6,786 bases of DNA from an uncultured bacterium (GCA_913050645.1 CAJXAG010000051.1:1-6786), one strand, 5' to 3'; numbered from the stretch's first letter, positions 1-5,835 are shown. Numbers and translations: made by a program. The notes: generated from the sequence alone by a model not told the origin.

Positions 1-50
1 CCCAGAGGGGATGTGGGCAAATGCCCCATCCCCTCTGGGGTGGGGTTCTT
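1..50 (+). terminator. Strong hairpin, probable rho-independent terminator of an upstream gene
   Basis: Positions 1-13 (CCCAGAGGGGATG) pair perfectly with 27-39, and after one bulged T (14) positions 15-18 pair with 23-26, giving about 17 base pairs around a tiny A-rich loop. A G-rich stretch and a short T-rich tail (GGGTTCTTT) follow. The stem is nearly symmetrical, so it could work in both directions. It lies immediately before the promoter region of the glycoside hydrolase gene, which fits the end of a transcription unit left of the window. The tail is not a clean run of T, so efficiency is uncertain; a dispersed palindromic repeat is the alternative. Confidence 0.7.
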
Positions 51-100
51 TACTGTTTTAGTAATACAGGCTTTGTCCCAAAAGGTTCGAACATGTGGTG

Positions 101-106
101 TAGAAT
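101..106 (+). promoter_or_regulatory. Candidate -10 box (TAGAAT) for the glycoside hydrolase gene
   Basis: TAGAAT matches the TATAAT consensus at five of six positions and ends 6 nt before the ATG at 113. This would put the transcription start on or beside the A of the start codon, meaning a leaderless mRNA. I see no convincing -35 hexamer at 16-18 nt upstream and no Shine-Dalgarno sequence. The same geometry recurs at the HAD gene. Confidence 0.45.
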
Positions 107-112
107 ATAGGT

Positions 113-1117
113 ATGTACAAACGTGGCGCAAAAAAGATTGCGGTTATTTTCTTGGCAGTGGCATTTGTGCTGTTTATCGCAGCACTTTTTTTGATGCAAA
201 AACCAAAGCCGTCTGAGATACAGTATGGGATGTCCTTTAACACCCCCTATGCGCGCGAACTCGGTCTTGACTGGAAGGAGACATATGATGCCATTTTAGA
301 TGACCTGGGTGTGCGCCGTTTGCGCTTGGCTGCGCATTGGACAATGGTTGAACCAATTGATGGTGTCTATAATTTTGAAGAGCTGGATTATCAAATTGCA
401 CGCGCAGAAGAAGTTGGTGCTGAAGTGATCTTTGCGGTCGGACGACGACTGCCGCGGTGGCCTGAATGTCATGTGCCAGAATGGGCAGACGAACTTTCGC
501 CCGAACAGCAACAGCAACAGGTTTTGGATTACGCAACAGTGGTTATTAATCGCTATAAAGCGAGCCCTGCGATCACCTACTGGCAGATAGAAAATGAGCC
601 GTATTTGGAAGTGTTTGCAAAAGAATACTGTGGAGAGTTTGATGAAGACTTTTTTATACAGGAGGTGGAGTACTTCCGTTCACTGGATGATACGCGACCA
701 TTTTTGGTCACTGACAGCGGAAATCTTGGTCAGTGGTTTGGTCCATACAAACAAGGGGACGCTTTTGGCACCAGTGTCTATGTGTACTTCTGGAATCCTG
801 AGCTTGGGCAATTCAAAACAATACTGCCTCCTTGGTTTTATCGGCTGAAAGAAGGTATTGTAGCATTGCGATACGGCTCGCAGGAGACAATGCTTATTGA
901 ACTTTCCGCTGAGCCGTGGCTGCTTGAGCCAATTTCTGAGGTGCCTATAGAAACGCAGTATTCACGTATGGATCTAGAAAAATTTGAAGAGATTCTTTCA
1001 TATGCAGAAAAGACACGATATCAAAAACAGTATCTCTGGGGTGCCGAATGGTGGTACTGGCTTATGAAAAAAGGGAAACCTGAAATGTGGGAGCGAGGTA
1101 AGCAGTTGTTTAATTAG
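113..1117 (+). CDS. Membrane-anchored glycoside hydrolase-like protein (clan GH-A type TIM barrel)
   Basis: 334 residues. Residues 1-8 are basic (MYKRGAKK) and 9-29 form one hydrophobic segment, so the protein is probably anchored with its catalytic domain outside the membrane. The rest reads as a clan GH-A barrel: an early strand motif RLRLAAHW (69-76), VEPIDGVYNFEELD (79-92), a Pro/Trp/Cys-rich loop LPRWPECHVPEW (113-124), then WQIENEP (157-163), where E162 is the expected acid/base. The nucleophile should lie in MLIELSAEPW (260-269), either E263 or E267; I cannot decide between them. A Trp-rich strand-8 motif GAEWWYWL (310-317) closes the barrel. The substrate and exact GH family are not evident, and no sugar-pathway gene is nearby. 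A short Gln run (132-136) comes from a CAG/CAA repeat. The start is supported by a -10-like box 6 nt upstream and by the anchor; there is no SD. The hydrolase fold is fairly sure, the activity is not. Confidence 0.8.
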   Translation: MYKRGAKKIAVIFLAVAFVLFIAALFLMQKPKPSEIQYGMSFNTPYARELGLDWKETYDAILDDLGVRRLRLAAHWTMVEPIDGVYNFEELDYQIARAEEVGAEVIFAVGRRLPRWPECHVPEWADELSPEQQQQQVLDYATVVINRYKASPAITYWQIENEPYLEVFAKEYCGEFDEDFFIQEVEYFRSLDDTRPFLVTDSGNLGQWFGPYKQGDAFGTSVYVYFWNPELGQFKTILPPWFYRLKEGIVALRYGSQETMLIELSAEPWLLEPISEVPIETQYSRMDLEKFEEILSYAEKTRYQKQYLWGAEWWYWLMKKGKPEMWERGKQLFN

Positions 1118-1124
1118 TAGTTCA

Positions 1125-1147
1125 TCCGACAAAATTTTTTACTTTTG
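1125..1147 (+). repeat. Left arm of an imperfect 23-bp inverted repeat bounding the GIY-YIG gene
   Basis: The reverse complement of 1125-1147 matches 1396-1418 at 20 of 23 positions, with mismatches at arm positions 7, 14 and 17. It starts 7 bp after the stop codon of the glycoside hydrolase and ends 2 bp before the GIY-YIG ATG. Much of it is A/T-only, but the outer six bases TCCGAC and the inner CTTTTG also match. No clear target duplication flanks it. Confidence 0.5.
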
Positions 1148-1149
1148 TT

Positions 1150-1413
1150 ATGCAGTACGTATATATCCTTCGAAGTAAAAAAGACGGTACACTGTATACA
1201 GGATGCACTCATGATGTGTCAGAGCGACTGAAGCTGCATAACGCAAAAAGGGTTGCATCAACAACCAACAGAATACCGCTTGAGCTGATTTATTATGAAG
1301 CATATCTACACAAAGATGATGCCTTCAGAAGAGAAAAATTTTTAAAAACAGGATGGGGTCGAAACTATATTAAGAAAACATTACAAGCAGTTTTGCAAAA
1401 GCAAAAAAATTAG
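1150..1413 (+). CDS. Solitary GIY-YIG (URI-type) endonuclease-domain protein
   Basis: 87 residues, essentially a bare GIY-YIG nuclease domain of the URI type, the usual length for this family. YVY (3-5) stands for GIY and YTG (16-18) for YIG; next come the conserved R26 in DVSERLKLH, H30-N31, and the metal-binding glutamate E62 in AFRREKFLK (58-66), then a Lys-rich tail. All expected catalytic positions are present, so it should be an active nuclease. The family acts on DNA, but the cellular role of these stand-alone URI proteins is unsettled. They are common, often multicopy, in CPR genomes (general knowledge). The ATG has no SD; TTTACT (1138-1143) lies exactly 6 nt upstream as a weak -10 candidate. 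The gene is bracketed by a 23-bp imperfect inverted repeat whose right arm overlaps its last codons, which hints at a small mobile cassette. Confidence 0.9.
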   Translation: MQYVYILRSKKDGTLYTGCTHDVSERLKLHNAKRVASTTNRIPLELIYYEAYLHKDDAFRREKFLKTGWGRNYIKKTLQAVLQKQKN

Positions 1414-1418
1414 TCGGA
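1396..1418 (-). repeat. Right arm of the inverted repeat bounding the GIY-YIG gene
   Basis: This arm covers the last codons and the TAG stop (1411-1413) of the GIY-YIG gene plus 5 bp, and ends 3 bp before the next ATG. It pairs with 1125-1147 at 20 of 23 positions. The run of seven A (1403-1409) inflates the match, but the ends (CAAAAG and GTCGGA) are identical to the complement of the left arm. Confidence 0.5.
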
Positions 1419-1421
1419 AAC

Positions 1422-1703
1422 ATGAAAAAGAAACTTATCAAAACAATGCTTGACGGTGCAGAGCACACAATCAACGAGGTAGAACACGAGGTTGACGTGC
1501 TCATGCAGCCAGTGCGACGGTCTGTTTTTGAGCGATTCCCAATCCTCTTTTTGCTCCTCGTTACCTTCGGTGTTGTTGCAATTTTTTTTGGATTTGAACA
1601 ACTGATTGCACAAACTCCCTATCTGTCTGAGCGGCCACTTTTGGTGTTGAGTATTGGCATTACGGTTCTGGTTGGAACTGGTACACTATATAAGAAGCTA
1701 TGA
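1422..1703 (+). CDS. Small two-span membrane protein of unknown function
   Basis: 93 residues; I do not recognise a family. Residues 1-38 are charged and probably helical and amphipathic (MKKKLIKTMLDGAEHTINEV and onward), followed by two hydrophobic spans at about 40-63 and 72-89 and a short basic end (YKKL). This predicts a hairpin in the membrane with both termini probably in the cytoplasm. The ATG lies 8 bp after the GIY-YIG stop with only a weak GGA upstream. Its stop TGA overlaps the ATG of the next gene (ATGA at 1700-1703), so the two are probably translationally coupled and may form a membrane pair. Uninterrupted reading and sensible membrane topology make it a real gene; function is unknown. 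Confidence 0.75.
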   Translation: MKKKLIKTMLDGAEHTINEVEHEVDVLMQPVRRSVFERFPILFLLLVTFGVVAIFFGFEQLIAQTPYLSERPLLVLSIGITVLVGTGTLYKKL

Positions 1704-1870
1704 TTTTCAAGTTTATGTTCCCATTTTTATATGCACGAAACTGGCATACCGGTGAACTTGAGCTTTCCCGTCCGAGAGTAGCGCTTTTTTCTGCTATGTT
1801 ATTTATACTTTTTCTAGGTATTCTTATGGCTTCTATTCTACAAACACCTGTTTCTTACAATTCACCCTAA
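1700..1870 (+). CDS. Very small single-span membrane protein (56 aa), coupled to the preceding gene
   Basis: An ATG at 1700 overlaps the stop of the previous gene as ATGA and opens a 56-codon frame ending in TAA at 1868-1870. The product begins MIFKFMFPFLYARNWHTG, has a charged stretch to about residue 26 (ELELSRPR), one clear hydrophobic span at about 27-47 (VALFSAMLFILFLGILMASI) and a short polar tail. Without it, 179 bp between 1703 and 1883 would be empty, which is unusual in this compact window. The stop-start overlap and the membrane-like composition support translation. No family is recognised. With the neighbour it may form a small membrane complex (inference). It falls below common minimum lengths in gene finding. 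Confidence 0.65.
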   Translation: MIFKFMFPFLYARNWHTGELELSRPRVALFSAMLFILFLGILMASILQTPVSYNSP

Positions 1871-1882
1871 AACATACAAAAT

Positions 1883-2317
1883 ATGACTTCATTAAAAATA
1901 TTTATTATAGTAGGTGTTGCATTCTTGCTTGGTGCTGCAGGTACTGCTGGCTTTGTATGGTACCTTGTGCAAGACACACTTGCACCTGATTCAACATCTA
2001 TACTAAAGGATTTGACGGATTCTGAAGCGGAAAATGTACCTGCTGCCGAGACTGACATTCAACCAGCGCAAGAAACACAAAGTGGTTCGATTGCAGAAAC
2101 GGTTCCTGAAGAGGGTATTCCTCTTCCGACAGAGTCACTTACTGATGGTCAAAAAGCGGTTGCTGAAGCAGTTGGTGTTGATGTGGACACATTTGTAATT
2201 ACTCCGCAGATGGTGGGTTGTATTGAACAGAAGCTTGGAACCACGCGCACGCAAGCTATTATGGATGGGGACACACCCTCAGTGATTGAGGTGGCACGTA
2301 TTGCAGGCTGCTTGTAA
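1883..2317 (+). CDS. Membrane-anchored exported protein with a C-terminal two-cysteine helical domain
   Basis: 144 residues. A hydrophobic span (about 5-29, Gly/Ala-rich) near the N-terminus acts as signal or anchor; no lipobox is seen. Residues 31-85 form a low-complexity acidic, Thr/Pro/Gln-rich linker. Residues 86-144 look like a compact helical domain, from LTDGQKAVAEAVGVDVDTF through VITPQMVGCIEQKLG to IEVARIAGCL. It holds the only two cysteines, C113 and C143, which could form a disulfide outside the cell. I believe a similar Cys-containing tail recurs in exported CPR proteins of unknown function, but this is from memory and cannot be checked here. The ATG lies 12 bp after the 56-aa gene with no SD, so the three genes 1422-2317 probably form one unit. 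The stop codon lies inside a small hairpin. Confidence 0.75.
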   Translation: MTSLKIFIIVGVAFLLGAAGTAGFVWYLVQDTLAPDSTSILKDLTDSEAENVPAAETDIQPAQETQSGSIAETVPEEGIPLPTESLTDGQKAVAEAVGVDVDTFVITPQMVGCIEQKLGTTRTQAIMDGDTPSVIEVARIAGCL

Positions 2318-2333
2318 GCGCTGTACAAGCGCT
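2310..2333 (+). other. Two mutually exclusive small hairpins over the stop codon at 2315-2317
   Basis: GCTTGTA (2310-2316) is the perfect complement of TACAAGC (2324-2330), with a 7-nt loop. The self-palindromic hexamer AGCGCT also occurs twice, at 2317-2322 and 2328-2333, forming an alternative 6-bp hairpin with loop GTACA. Both structures cannot form together. No T run follows, so it is not a classic terminator; a weak terminator, mRNA 3' stabiliser or DNA-binding site is possible. Confidence 0.4.
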
Positions 2334-2377
2334 AGAGAGGTTGCTACTATTGCTGTATATACATTAGCGTATTTATT

Positions 2378-3124
2378 ATGCCATCAATTTTTGCACGCTT
2401 TCGTGCGATAGAGGAGAAGGATAAAGCTGCCGTGGTGCGGAAACTGATGCAAAGCAGTACTCCAAACTTTGATTTTTTCTACCTGGTAGGCCTTTCGGTG
2501 CTTATGGCAACGCTCGGGTTACTTGTTGATAGCCCCGCGATTGTTATTGGAAGTATGCTTATCGCGCCGATTTTGTACCCAATCTTGGGTATTGCACTCG
2601 GTTTAGTGATGTCCAACATTGAGGTGTTGACACGATCGACGGTGACACTTACAAAGTCGGTAGTTATTAGTCTTGGTATTGCGATTCTTGCAACATGGCT
2701 CTTTGGTGACGGGTTTGTTACAGGAGAAATGGTTGCGCGACTTGATGTGTCGATAGTGCATGTGCTTGTAGCAGTGGTAGCGGGTGCTGCGGTTTCATTT
2801 GCGCTTGCGCAGCCGGAGTGGAGCGAGACATTACCGGGCGTTGCTATCTCAGTGGCATTAATCCCACCATTGGCCGTACTTGGTTCAGGTATTGCCATGT
2901 TTGATATGACGGTGATTGGTGGCTCAGTAACTATGTTGTTGGCAAACTTTATTGGTATTCTGCTGGCTGCCATGGTTACGTTTTCACTGATGAACCTGAG
3001 TGAGAAAGAAAGTATTGCTGAGTCAACGATTCGACGAGAAGAGGAAAAGCAACAGAAAGAAGCTGAGGCAATTGCCGCAGTGGTGGAAGAAACTAATGGA
3101 AAACATGATGAGCAAAATACATAG
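2378..3124 (+). CDS. DUF389 family integral membrane protein
   Basis: 248 residues. The core matches the DUF389 (TIGR00341-like) family: DSPAIVIGSMLIAPILYPIL (51-70) followed by GIALGLVMSN, then a second signature, LPGVAISVALIPPLAVLGSG (152-171), and LLANFIGI (187-194). About six membrane spans are predicted (roughly 32-50, 52-76, 93-110, 124-144, 152-173, 178-205). Residues 208-248 are a highly charged Glu/Lys-rich tail, likely a cytoplasmic helix. Some relatives carry an extra N-terminal domain; here the protein starts just before the membrane core. The family's function is not established. No SD precedes the ATG; the 60-bp gap before it carries the paired hairpins and A/T-rich sequence but no promoter I would defend. 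The 3' end overlaps the next gene by 29 bp at the chosen start, so they are probably cotranscribed and may work together at the membrane. Confidence 0.9.
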   Translation: MPSIFARFRAIEEKDKAAVVRKLMQSSTPNFDFFYLVGLSVLMATLGLLVDSPAIVIGSMLIAPILYPILGIALGLVMSNIEVLTRSTVTLTKSVVISLGIAILATWLFGDGFVTGEMVARLDVSIVHVLVAVVAGAAVSFALAQPEWSETLPGVAISVALIPPLAVLGSGIAMFDMTVIGGSVTMLLANFIGILLAAMVTFSLMNLSEKESIAESTIRREEEKQQKEAEAIAAVVEETNGKHDEQNT

Positions 3125-4235
3125 TACAAAACACGGGACACTCATTTTTCTAAGCGTATTGTTATTTCCGTTGGTAGGGAATGCGGAAACAGTATTGCGA
3201 ACGGGTAGTGATATATCAGTTGAGGCAGAACAGGTAGTTGCGGGTGACTACTACGTTTCTGTTGGACCGTTTAGCTCTACGGTGATGTCAGGATCAGTTG
3301 CTGAAGATATGTATGCCTTGGGTGCTGCGGTGACCGTAAATGGTGAGGTAGGAACTGACGCGACACTTTTTGCTGGAACTGTGCAGGTCCATGCACCAAT
3401 TGGTGATGATCTACGGGTGCTTGGGGGTGAAGTAACTATTGCTGACCGGATTGAAGGTGATGTGTTTGTGATTGGTGGAACCCTCTCTATTCTTTCCACT
3501 GCAAGTGTTGGAGGAGATGTGTTTATGTTTGGTGGTAGTGCATCCATTGAGGGTGATGTAGATGGATCGGTTTTTGGAAAGCTTGAACAGATCACCATTA
3601 ATAGTGCCGTTGGCGGCAACGTAGATGTGGCTGCTCCTGCAGGGGTAGTGTTAGGAGATAAGGCGGTGATTGTGGGGAATGTACAATACACAAGTCTGCT
3701 GCCTCTCGGGCGCTCACCAGATGCCACCATAGAAGGTGAGGTATACCAAGGGCAGGAAGAAGCAGAAAGTGCAAAGGAACGGACGCGGGCACTCTTGATT
3801 CCGTTGTTTATTTCACTCTTTACGTCACTTACACTATACCTCTTGTTCAAATCACAGCTGCAGCGGATGCTTCGTACGCTACAGCACGAGTCGGGCAAAA
3901 GCCTACTTGTGGGTGCTGTAACCATTATTGCGGGGCCGGTAACTGCGGTGGTGCTTATGGCAACAGTGCTTGGTATGTTTGTGGGTATTGCATTGATGGC
4001 TCTATTGCTGTTGTTGTTTGTTGTGAGTTTTGCGCTTACTGGAGTGGTATTTGGTGTGATGTTGTTACGACTGTTCGATCCGCAAGCTAAACTTACCCTT
4101 GGATCTATACTCTTTGGTACCTTACTGCTTAATGCACTGCTGTTTATTCCGGTAGCAGGGATATTTGCACTGGTTGTACTTGAGGGTATGACGCTTGGTG
4201 CACTTGCACTGATGCTATACCGTGCAGTGCAATAA
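3096..4235 (+). CDS. Secreted beta-repeat (bactofilin-like) domain fused to a multi-span membrane domain
   Basis: About 379 residues from the ATG at 3096. Residues 1-30 are a signal peptide with hydrophobic core TLIFLSVLLFPLVGNA and cleavage expected after A30. From about residue 70 to 180 comes a repeat of roughly 17-19 residues, each ending in a small-residue turn: EDMYALGAAVTV, TDATLFAGTVQV, GDDLRVLGGEVTI, GDVFVIGGTLSI, GDVFMFGGSASI, GSVFGKLEQITI, GNVDV. This predicts a right-handed beta-helix like that of bactofilins and polymer-forming proteins. A Glu-rich linker (218-227) leads to a hydrophobic C-terminal half (about 232-376) with four to six spans. A signal peptide before the repeats means they lie outside the cytoplasm, unlike classic bactofilins. 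The frame is open further upstream, but those codons overlap DUF389 and would destroy the signal peptide. ATGs at 3105 and 3108 are equally possible; GGAAG at 3085-3089 mildly favours 3096. Confidence 0.82.
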   Translation: MENMMSKIHSTKHGTLIFLSVLLFPLVGNAETVLRTGSDISVEAEQVVAGDYYVSVGPFSSTVMSGSVAEDMYALGAAVTVNGEVGTDATLFAGTVQVHAPIGDDLRVLGGEVTIADRIEGDVFVIGGTLSILSTASVGGDVFMFGGSASIEGDVDGSVFGKLEQITINSAVGGNVDVAAPAGVVLGDKAVIVGNVQYTSLLPLGRSPDATIEGEVYQGQEEAESAKERTRALLIPLFISLFTSLTLYLLFKSQLQRMLRTLQHESGKSLLVGAVTIIAGPVTAVVLMATVLGMFVGIALMALLLLLFVVSFALTGVVFGVMLLRLFDPQAKLTLGSILFGTLLLNALLFIPVAGIFALVVLEGMTLGALALMLYRAVQ

Positions 4236-4239
4236 GCCC

Positions 4240-4908
4240 ATGACTCCCTATAAAAAAAAGATACGACAAACACGTGTTGCTCGGATGAACGTGGTGCTGC
4301 AGGAGCTTTACCCGGAAGCAAAAATTGCTTTGCAATACACCACCGACTTTGAGTGTTTAGTGGCGGTAATGCTTTCAGCACAGTGTACAGATCAGCGGGT
4401 AAATCAAGTCACAAAAAAACTGTTTAAAAAATACCGAACACTCGACGATTACGCCAGTGCTGTGCAAAAAGACATGGAGCAGGATGTGTATCAAACGGGT
4501 TTTTTTCGAAACAAAGCAAAAAATATAATCGCTGCAGCAAAAAAAGTGCGGGATGAGTTTGACGGTGAGTTGCCACGCACACTCGCACAAATGGTTACTA
4601 TCCCCGGCGCTGCACGCAAGACAGCAAACGTGGTGCTGTCAACATTGTATGGAGTCACTGAAGGTATTGCTGTCGATACTCATGTGCGACGTTTCGCAAT
4701 TCGTTTTGACTTATCTGATCATACTGATCCGGTGCGCATTGAGCGTGACTTGATGCAGATTATGCCGACTGAGCTGTGGTGGGGGTTTAATCACCGGCTA
4801 GTGAATTATGGACGGGATTATTGCAAGGCACATCAGCATGATTGCATGGAGCATCCACTGACATTTATCTACCCAAAAGCGAACAGTGTTTGGCCCAAAG
4901 CAAAATAG
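4240..4908 (+). CDS. Endonuclease III (HhH-GPD DNA glycosylase/AP lyase) with a degenerate iron-sulfur loop
   Basis: 222 residues from the ATG at 4240, close to the usual length. It removes oxidised pyrimidines and cleaves at AP sites in base excision repair. Visible motifs are LSAQCTD (45-51), the helix-hairpin-helix IPGAARKTANVV (121-132) with catalytic lysine K127, and VDTHV with catalytic aspartate D146. The hairpin reads PGAARK rather than the usual PGVGRK. The C-terminal cluster loop is normally C-X6-C-X2-C-X5-C; here it reads C195-X6-C202-X2-H205-X5-Y211, so the last two ligands are His and Tyr and a normal [4Fe-4S] cluster is unlikely. An in-frame ATG at 4222 overlaps the previous gene; 4240 lies 4 bp after that gene's stop and better fits the family N-terminus. 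No SD is present, so translation is probably coupled. It is the last gene of the 2378-4908 run. Confidence 0.93.
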   Translation: MTPYKKKIRQTRVARMNVVLQELYPEAKIALQYTTDFECLVAVMLSAQCTDQRVNQVTKKLFKKYRTLDDYASAVQKDMEQDVYQTGFFRNKAKNIIAAAKKVRDEFDGELPRTLAQMVTIPGAARKTANVVLSTLYGVTEGIAVDTHVRRFAIRFDLSDHTDPVRIERDLMQIMPTELWWGFNHRLVNYGRDYCKAHQHDCMEHPLTFIYPKANSVWPKAK

Positions 4909-4944
4909 AGAATGAGCTGAAATACTCGTCAATGCCCAACGCAG

Positions 4945-4958
4945 AGCATAGGAATGCT
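4945..4958 (+). repeat. Short inverted repeat touching the promoter of the SH3b gene
   Basis: AGCAT (4945-4949) and ATGCT (4954-4958) are perfect complements around a 4-nt spacer. The right arm overlaps the TG and first T of the extended -10 box. The position would suit an operator, but five base pairs is short and chance cannot be excluded. Confidence 0.25.
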
Positions 4959-4963
4959 ATAGT
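4955..4963 (+). promoter_or_regulatory. Extended -10 promoter (TGCTATAGT) immediately before the SH3b gene
   Basis: TGC followed by TATAGT matches the extended -10 consensus TGnTATAAT at all but one position. No good -35 lies 17 nt upstream (4935-4940 is CCCAAC), which is common for extended -10 promoters. Transcription should begin near 4970-4973, after the ATG at 4964 and at or just before the in-frame ATG at 4973. This promoter therefore both marks a new transcription unit after endonuclease III and helps decide the start codon. Confidence 0.65.
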
Positions 4964-4972
4964 ATGGGTACT

Positions 4973-5821
4973 ATGAATGTACTGCTGGCTGTTGTTGATG
5001 ATCTCTTGATGTTTATACGTGAATCACTCTTCGGTTCTGTTGCGTTATTACCCACCAAGCAAAAACGAAAAGAGCTTCCTACTCCGGACGTTGTTGATGT
5101 ATTTACTGATACACTGCAGGAGTATGCGCAGTCTACTCCTTCTCCTGATGCTGTTGTGTACTCACCGGCACTTTTGCATACCGGAGAGCAGTATTACATA
5201 GGCTCAATTGATGCCTACGTGTATGCAGATCCGGTAATTGCGTTTGATAATGCGTTGCAGCTTTTGTCGTACGGTACGAGTGTGCGTTTGTTGCAGTTGC
5301 AGGGACGTTGGGCGCAGGTTCGGTTTGGTGATTTTATTGGGTGGGTTCTAAAAGATACATTGTGTAGTGCAGTAACTGATGTGTACCCACAGTTTGAGGA
5401 AGGTGGGCGGTACCCTCACGATCAATCAGAGACCGTAAAGCTCCGTGCATATATCAATGATGTGTTTGGTGGGACGCGCGGTGAGTTTCCTTTGACTTCT
5501 GAAGAGTACGTACACTATAAGTTGCGTACTAAAAAACGAACGATTGCATGGGGAGAAGAACGATCGCGTATAGCAGGTACCTGGCAGCGAAAACTAAAAG
5601 GGAAGCAGGGTATTTATATACGAATTACTCCAGCAACCGATGCGGTGATGGAGTATGTGATAGACGACCTTGGATATCTTGCATTTGTTGAGGCTGTATA
5701 TCCTGACAATAGTATTAAAATTTCTGAGATAGTAACTGAAGAAGGATCTCTGTACCGACAACAAACGCTCACCTCTGAAGTATGGAAGGAGCTTCGTCCT
5801 GTATTTATCACGGTCGCATAA
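4973..5821 (+). CDS. SH3b-domain protein with a CHAP-like domain lacking catalytic residues
   Basis: 282 residues from the ATG at 4973; an in-frame ATG at 4964 would add three, but it abuts the -10 box. The N-terminus is mildly hydrophobic (VLLAVVDDLLMFIRESLFGSVALL) and not a clean signal peptide. Residues about 80-129 read as a bacterial SH3 domain: DAYVYADPVIA, LLSYGTSVRLLQLQGRWAQV, GDFIGWVLKDTL. Residues about 187-280 resemble a CHAP amidase/peptidase: WQRKLKGKQGIYIRI and GYLAFVEAVYPDNSIKISEI, like the usual GHVAYVE-V-DG-I-ISE pattern. The catalytic His position is Tyr (Y235), and the only cysteine (C131) lies in the SH3 part, while the expected Cys site near TIAW (190-193) has none. It therefore looks like a non-catalytic wall-binding protein. 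The SH3b call is firm; the CHAP relation is probable. It sits in its own or a two-gene unit with the HAD gene. Confidence 0.75.
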   Translation: MNVLLAVVDDLLMFIRESLFGSVALLPTKQKRKELPTPDVVDVFTDTLQEYAQSTPSPDAVVYSPALLHTGEQYYIGSIDAYVYADPVIAFDNALQLLSYGTSVRLLQLQGRWAQVRFGDFIGWVLKDTLCSAVTDVYPQFEEGGRYPHDQSETVKLRAYINDVFGGTRGEFPLTSEEYVHYKLRTKKRTIAWGEERSRIAGTWQRKLKGKQGIYIRITPATDAVMEYVIDDLGYLAFVEAVYPDNSIKISEIVTEEGSLYRQQTLTSEVWKELRPVFITVA

Positions 5822-5823
5822 GT

Positions 5824-5829
5824 TATACT
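5824..5829 (+). promoter_or_regulatory. Candidate -10 box (TATACT) for the HAD phosphatase gene
   Basis: TATACT differs from TATAAT at one position and ends 6 nt before the ATG at 5836, the same spacing as at 101-106. It lies in the 14-bp gap between the two genes. No strong -35 is seen at 17 nt (5801-5806 is GTATTT). If used, the HAD mRNA would be leaderless; readthrough from the SH3b gene is also possible. Confidence 0.5.
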
Positions 5830-5835
5830 GTATTC

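Noticed and set aside
505..525. CAG/CAA simple repeat coding for five Gln in the glycoside hydrolase
   Set aside because: Short, in frame, and within a helix-linker region; no sign of phase variation because six-base units would keep the frame.
3000..3095. Extended N-terminus for the beta-repeat protein starting at 3000
   Set aside because: It would overlap the DUF389 coding sequence by 125 bp and put a Lys/Arg-rich leader before the signal peptide.
2479..3141. Minus-strand open frame (220 codons) opposite DUF389
   Set aside because: Antisense shadow; the + strand product carries clear DUF389 signatures.
3251..4381. Long open frame on the minus strand (376 codons) opposite the beta-repeat gene
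   Set aside because: Its product is Ser/Thr/Pro-rich low complexity typical of the antisense of a hydrophobic, repeat-rich gene; the + strand frame has a signal peptide, repeats and membrane spans.
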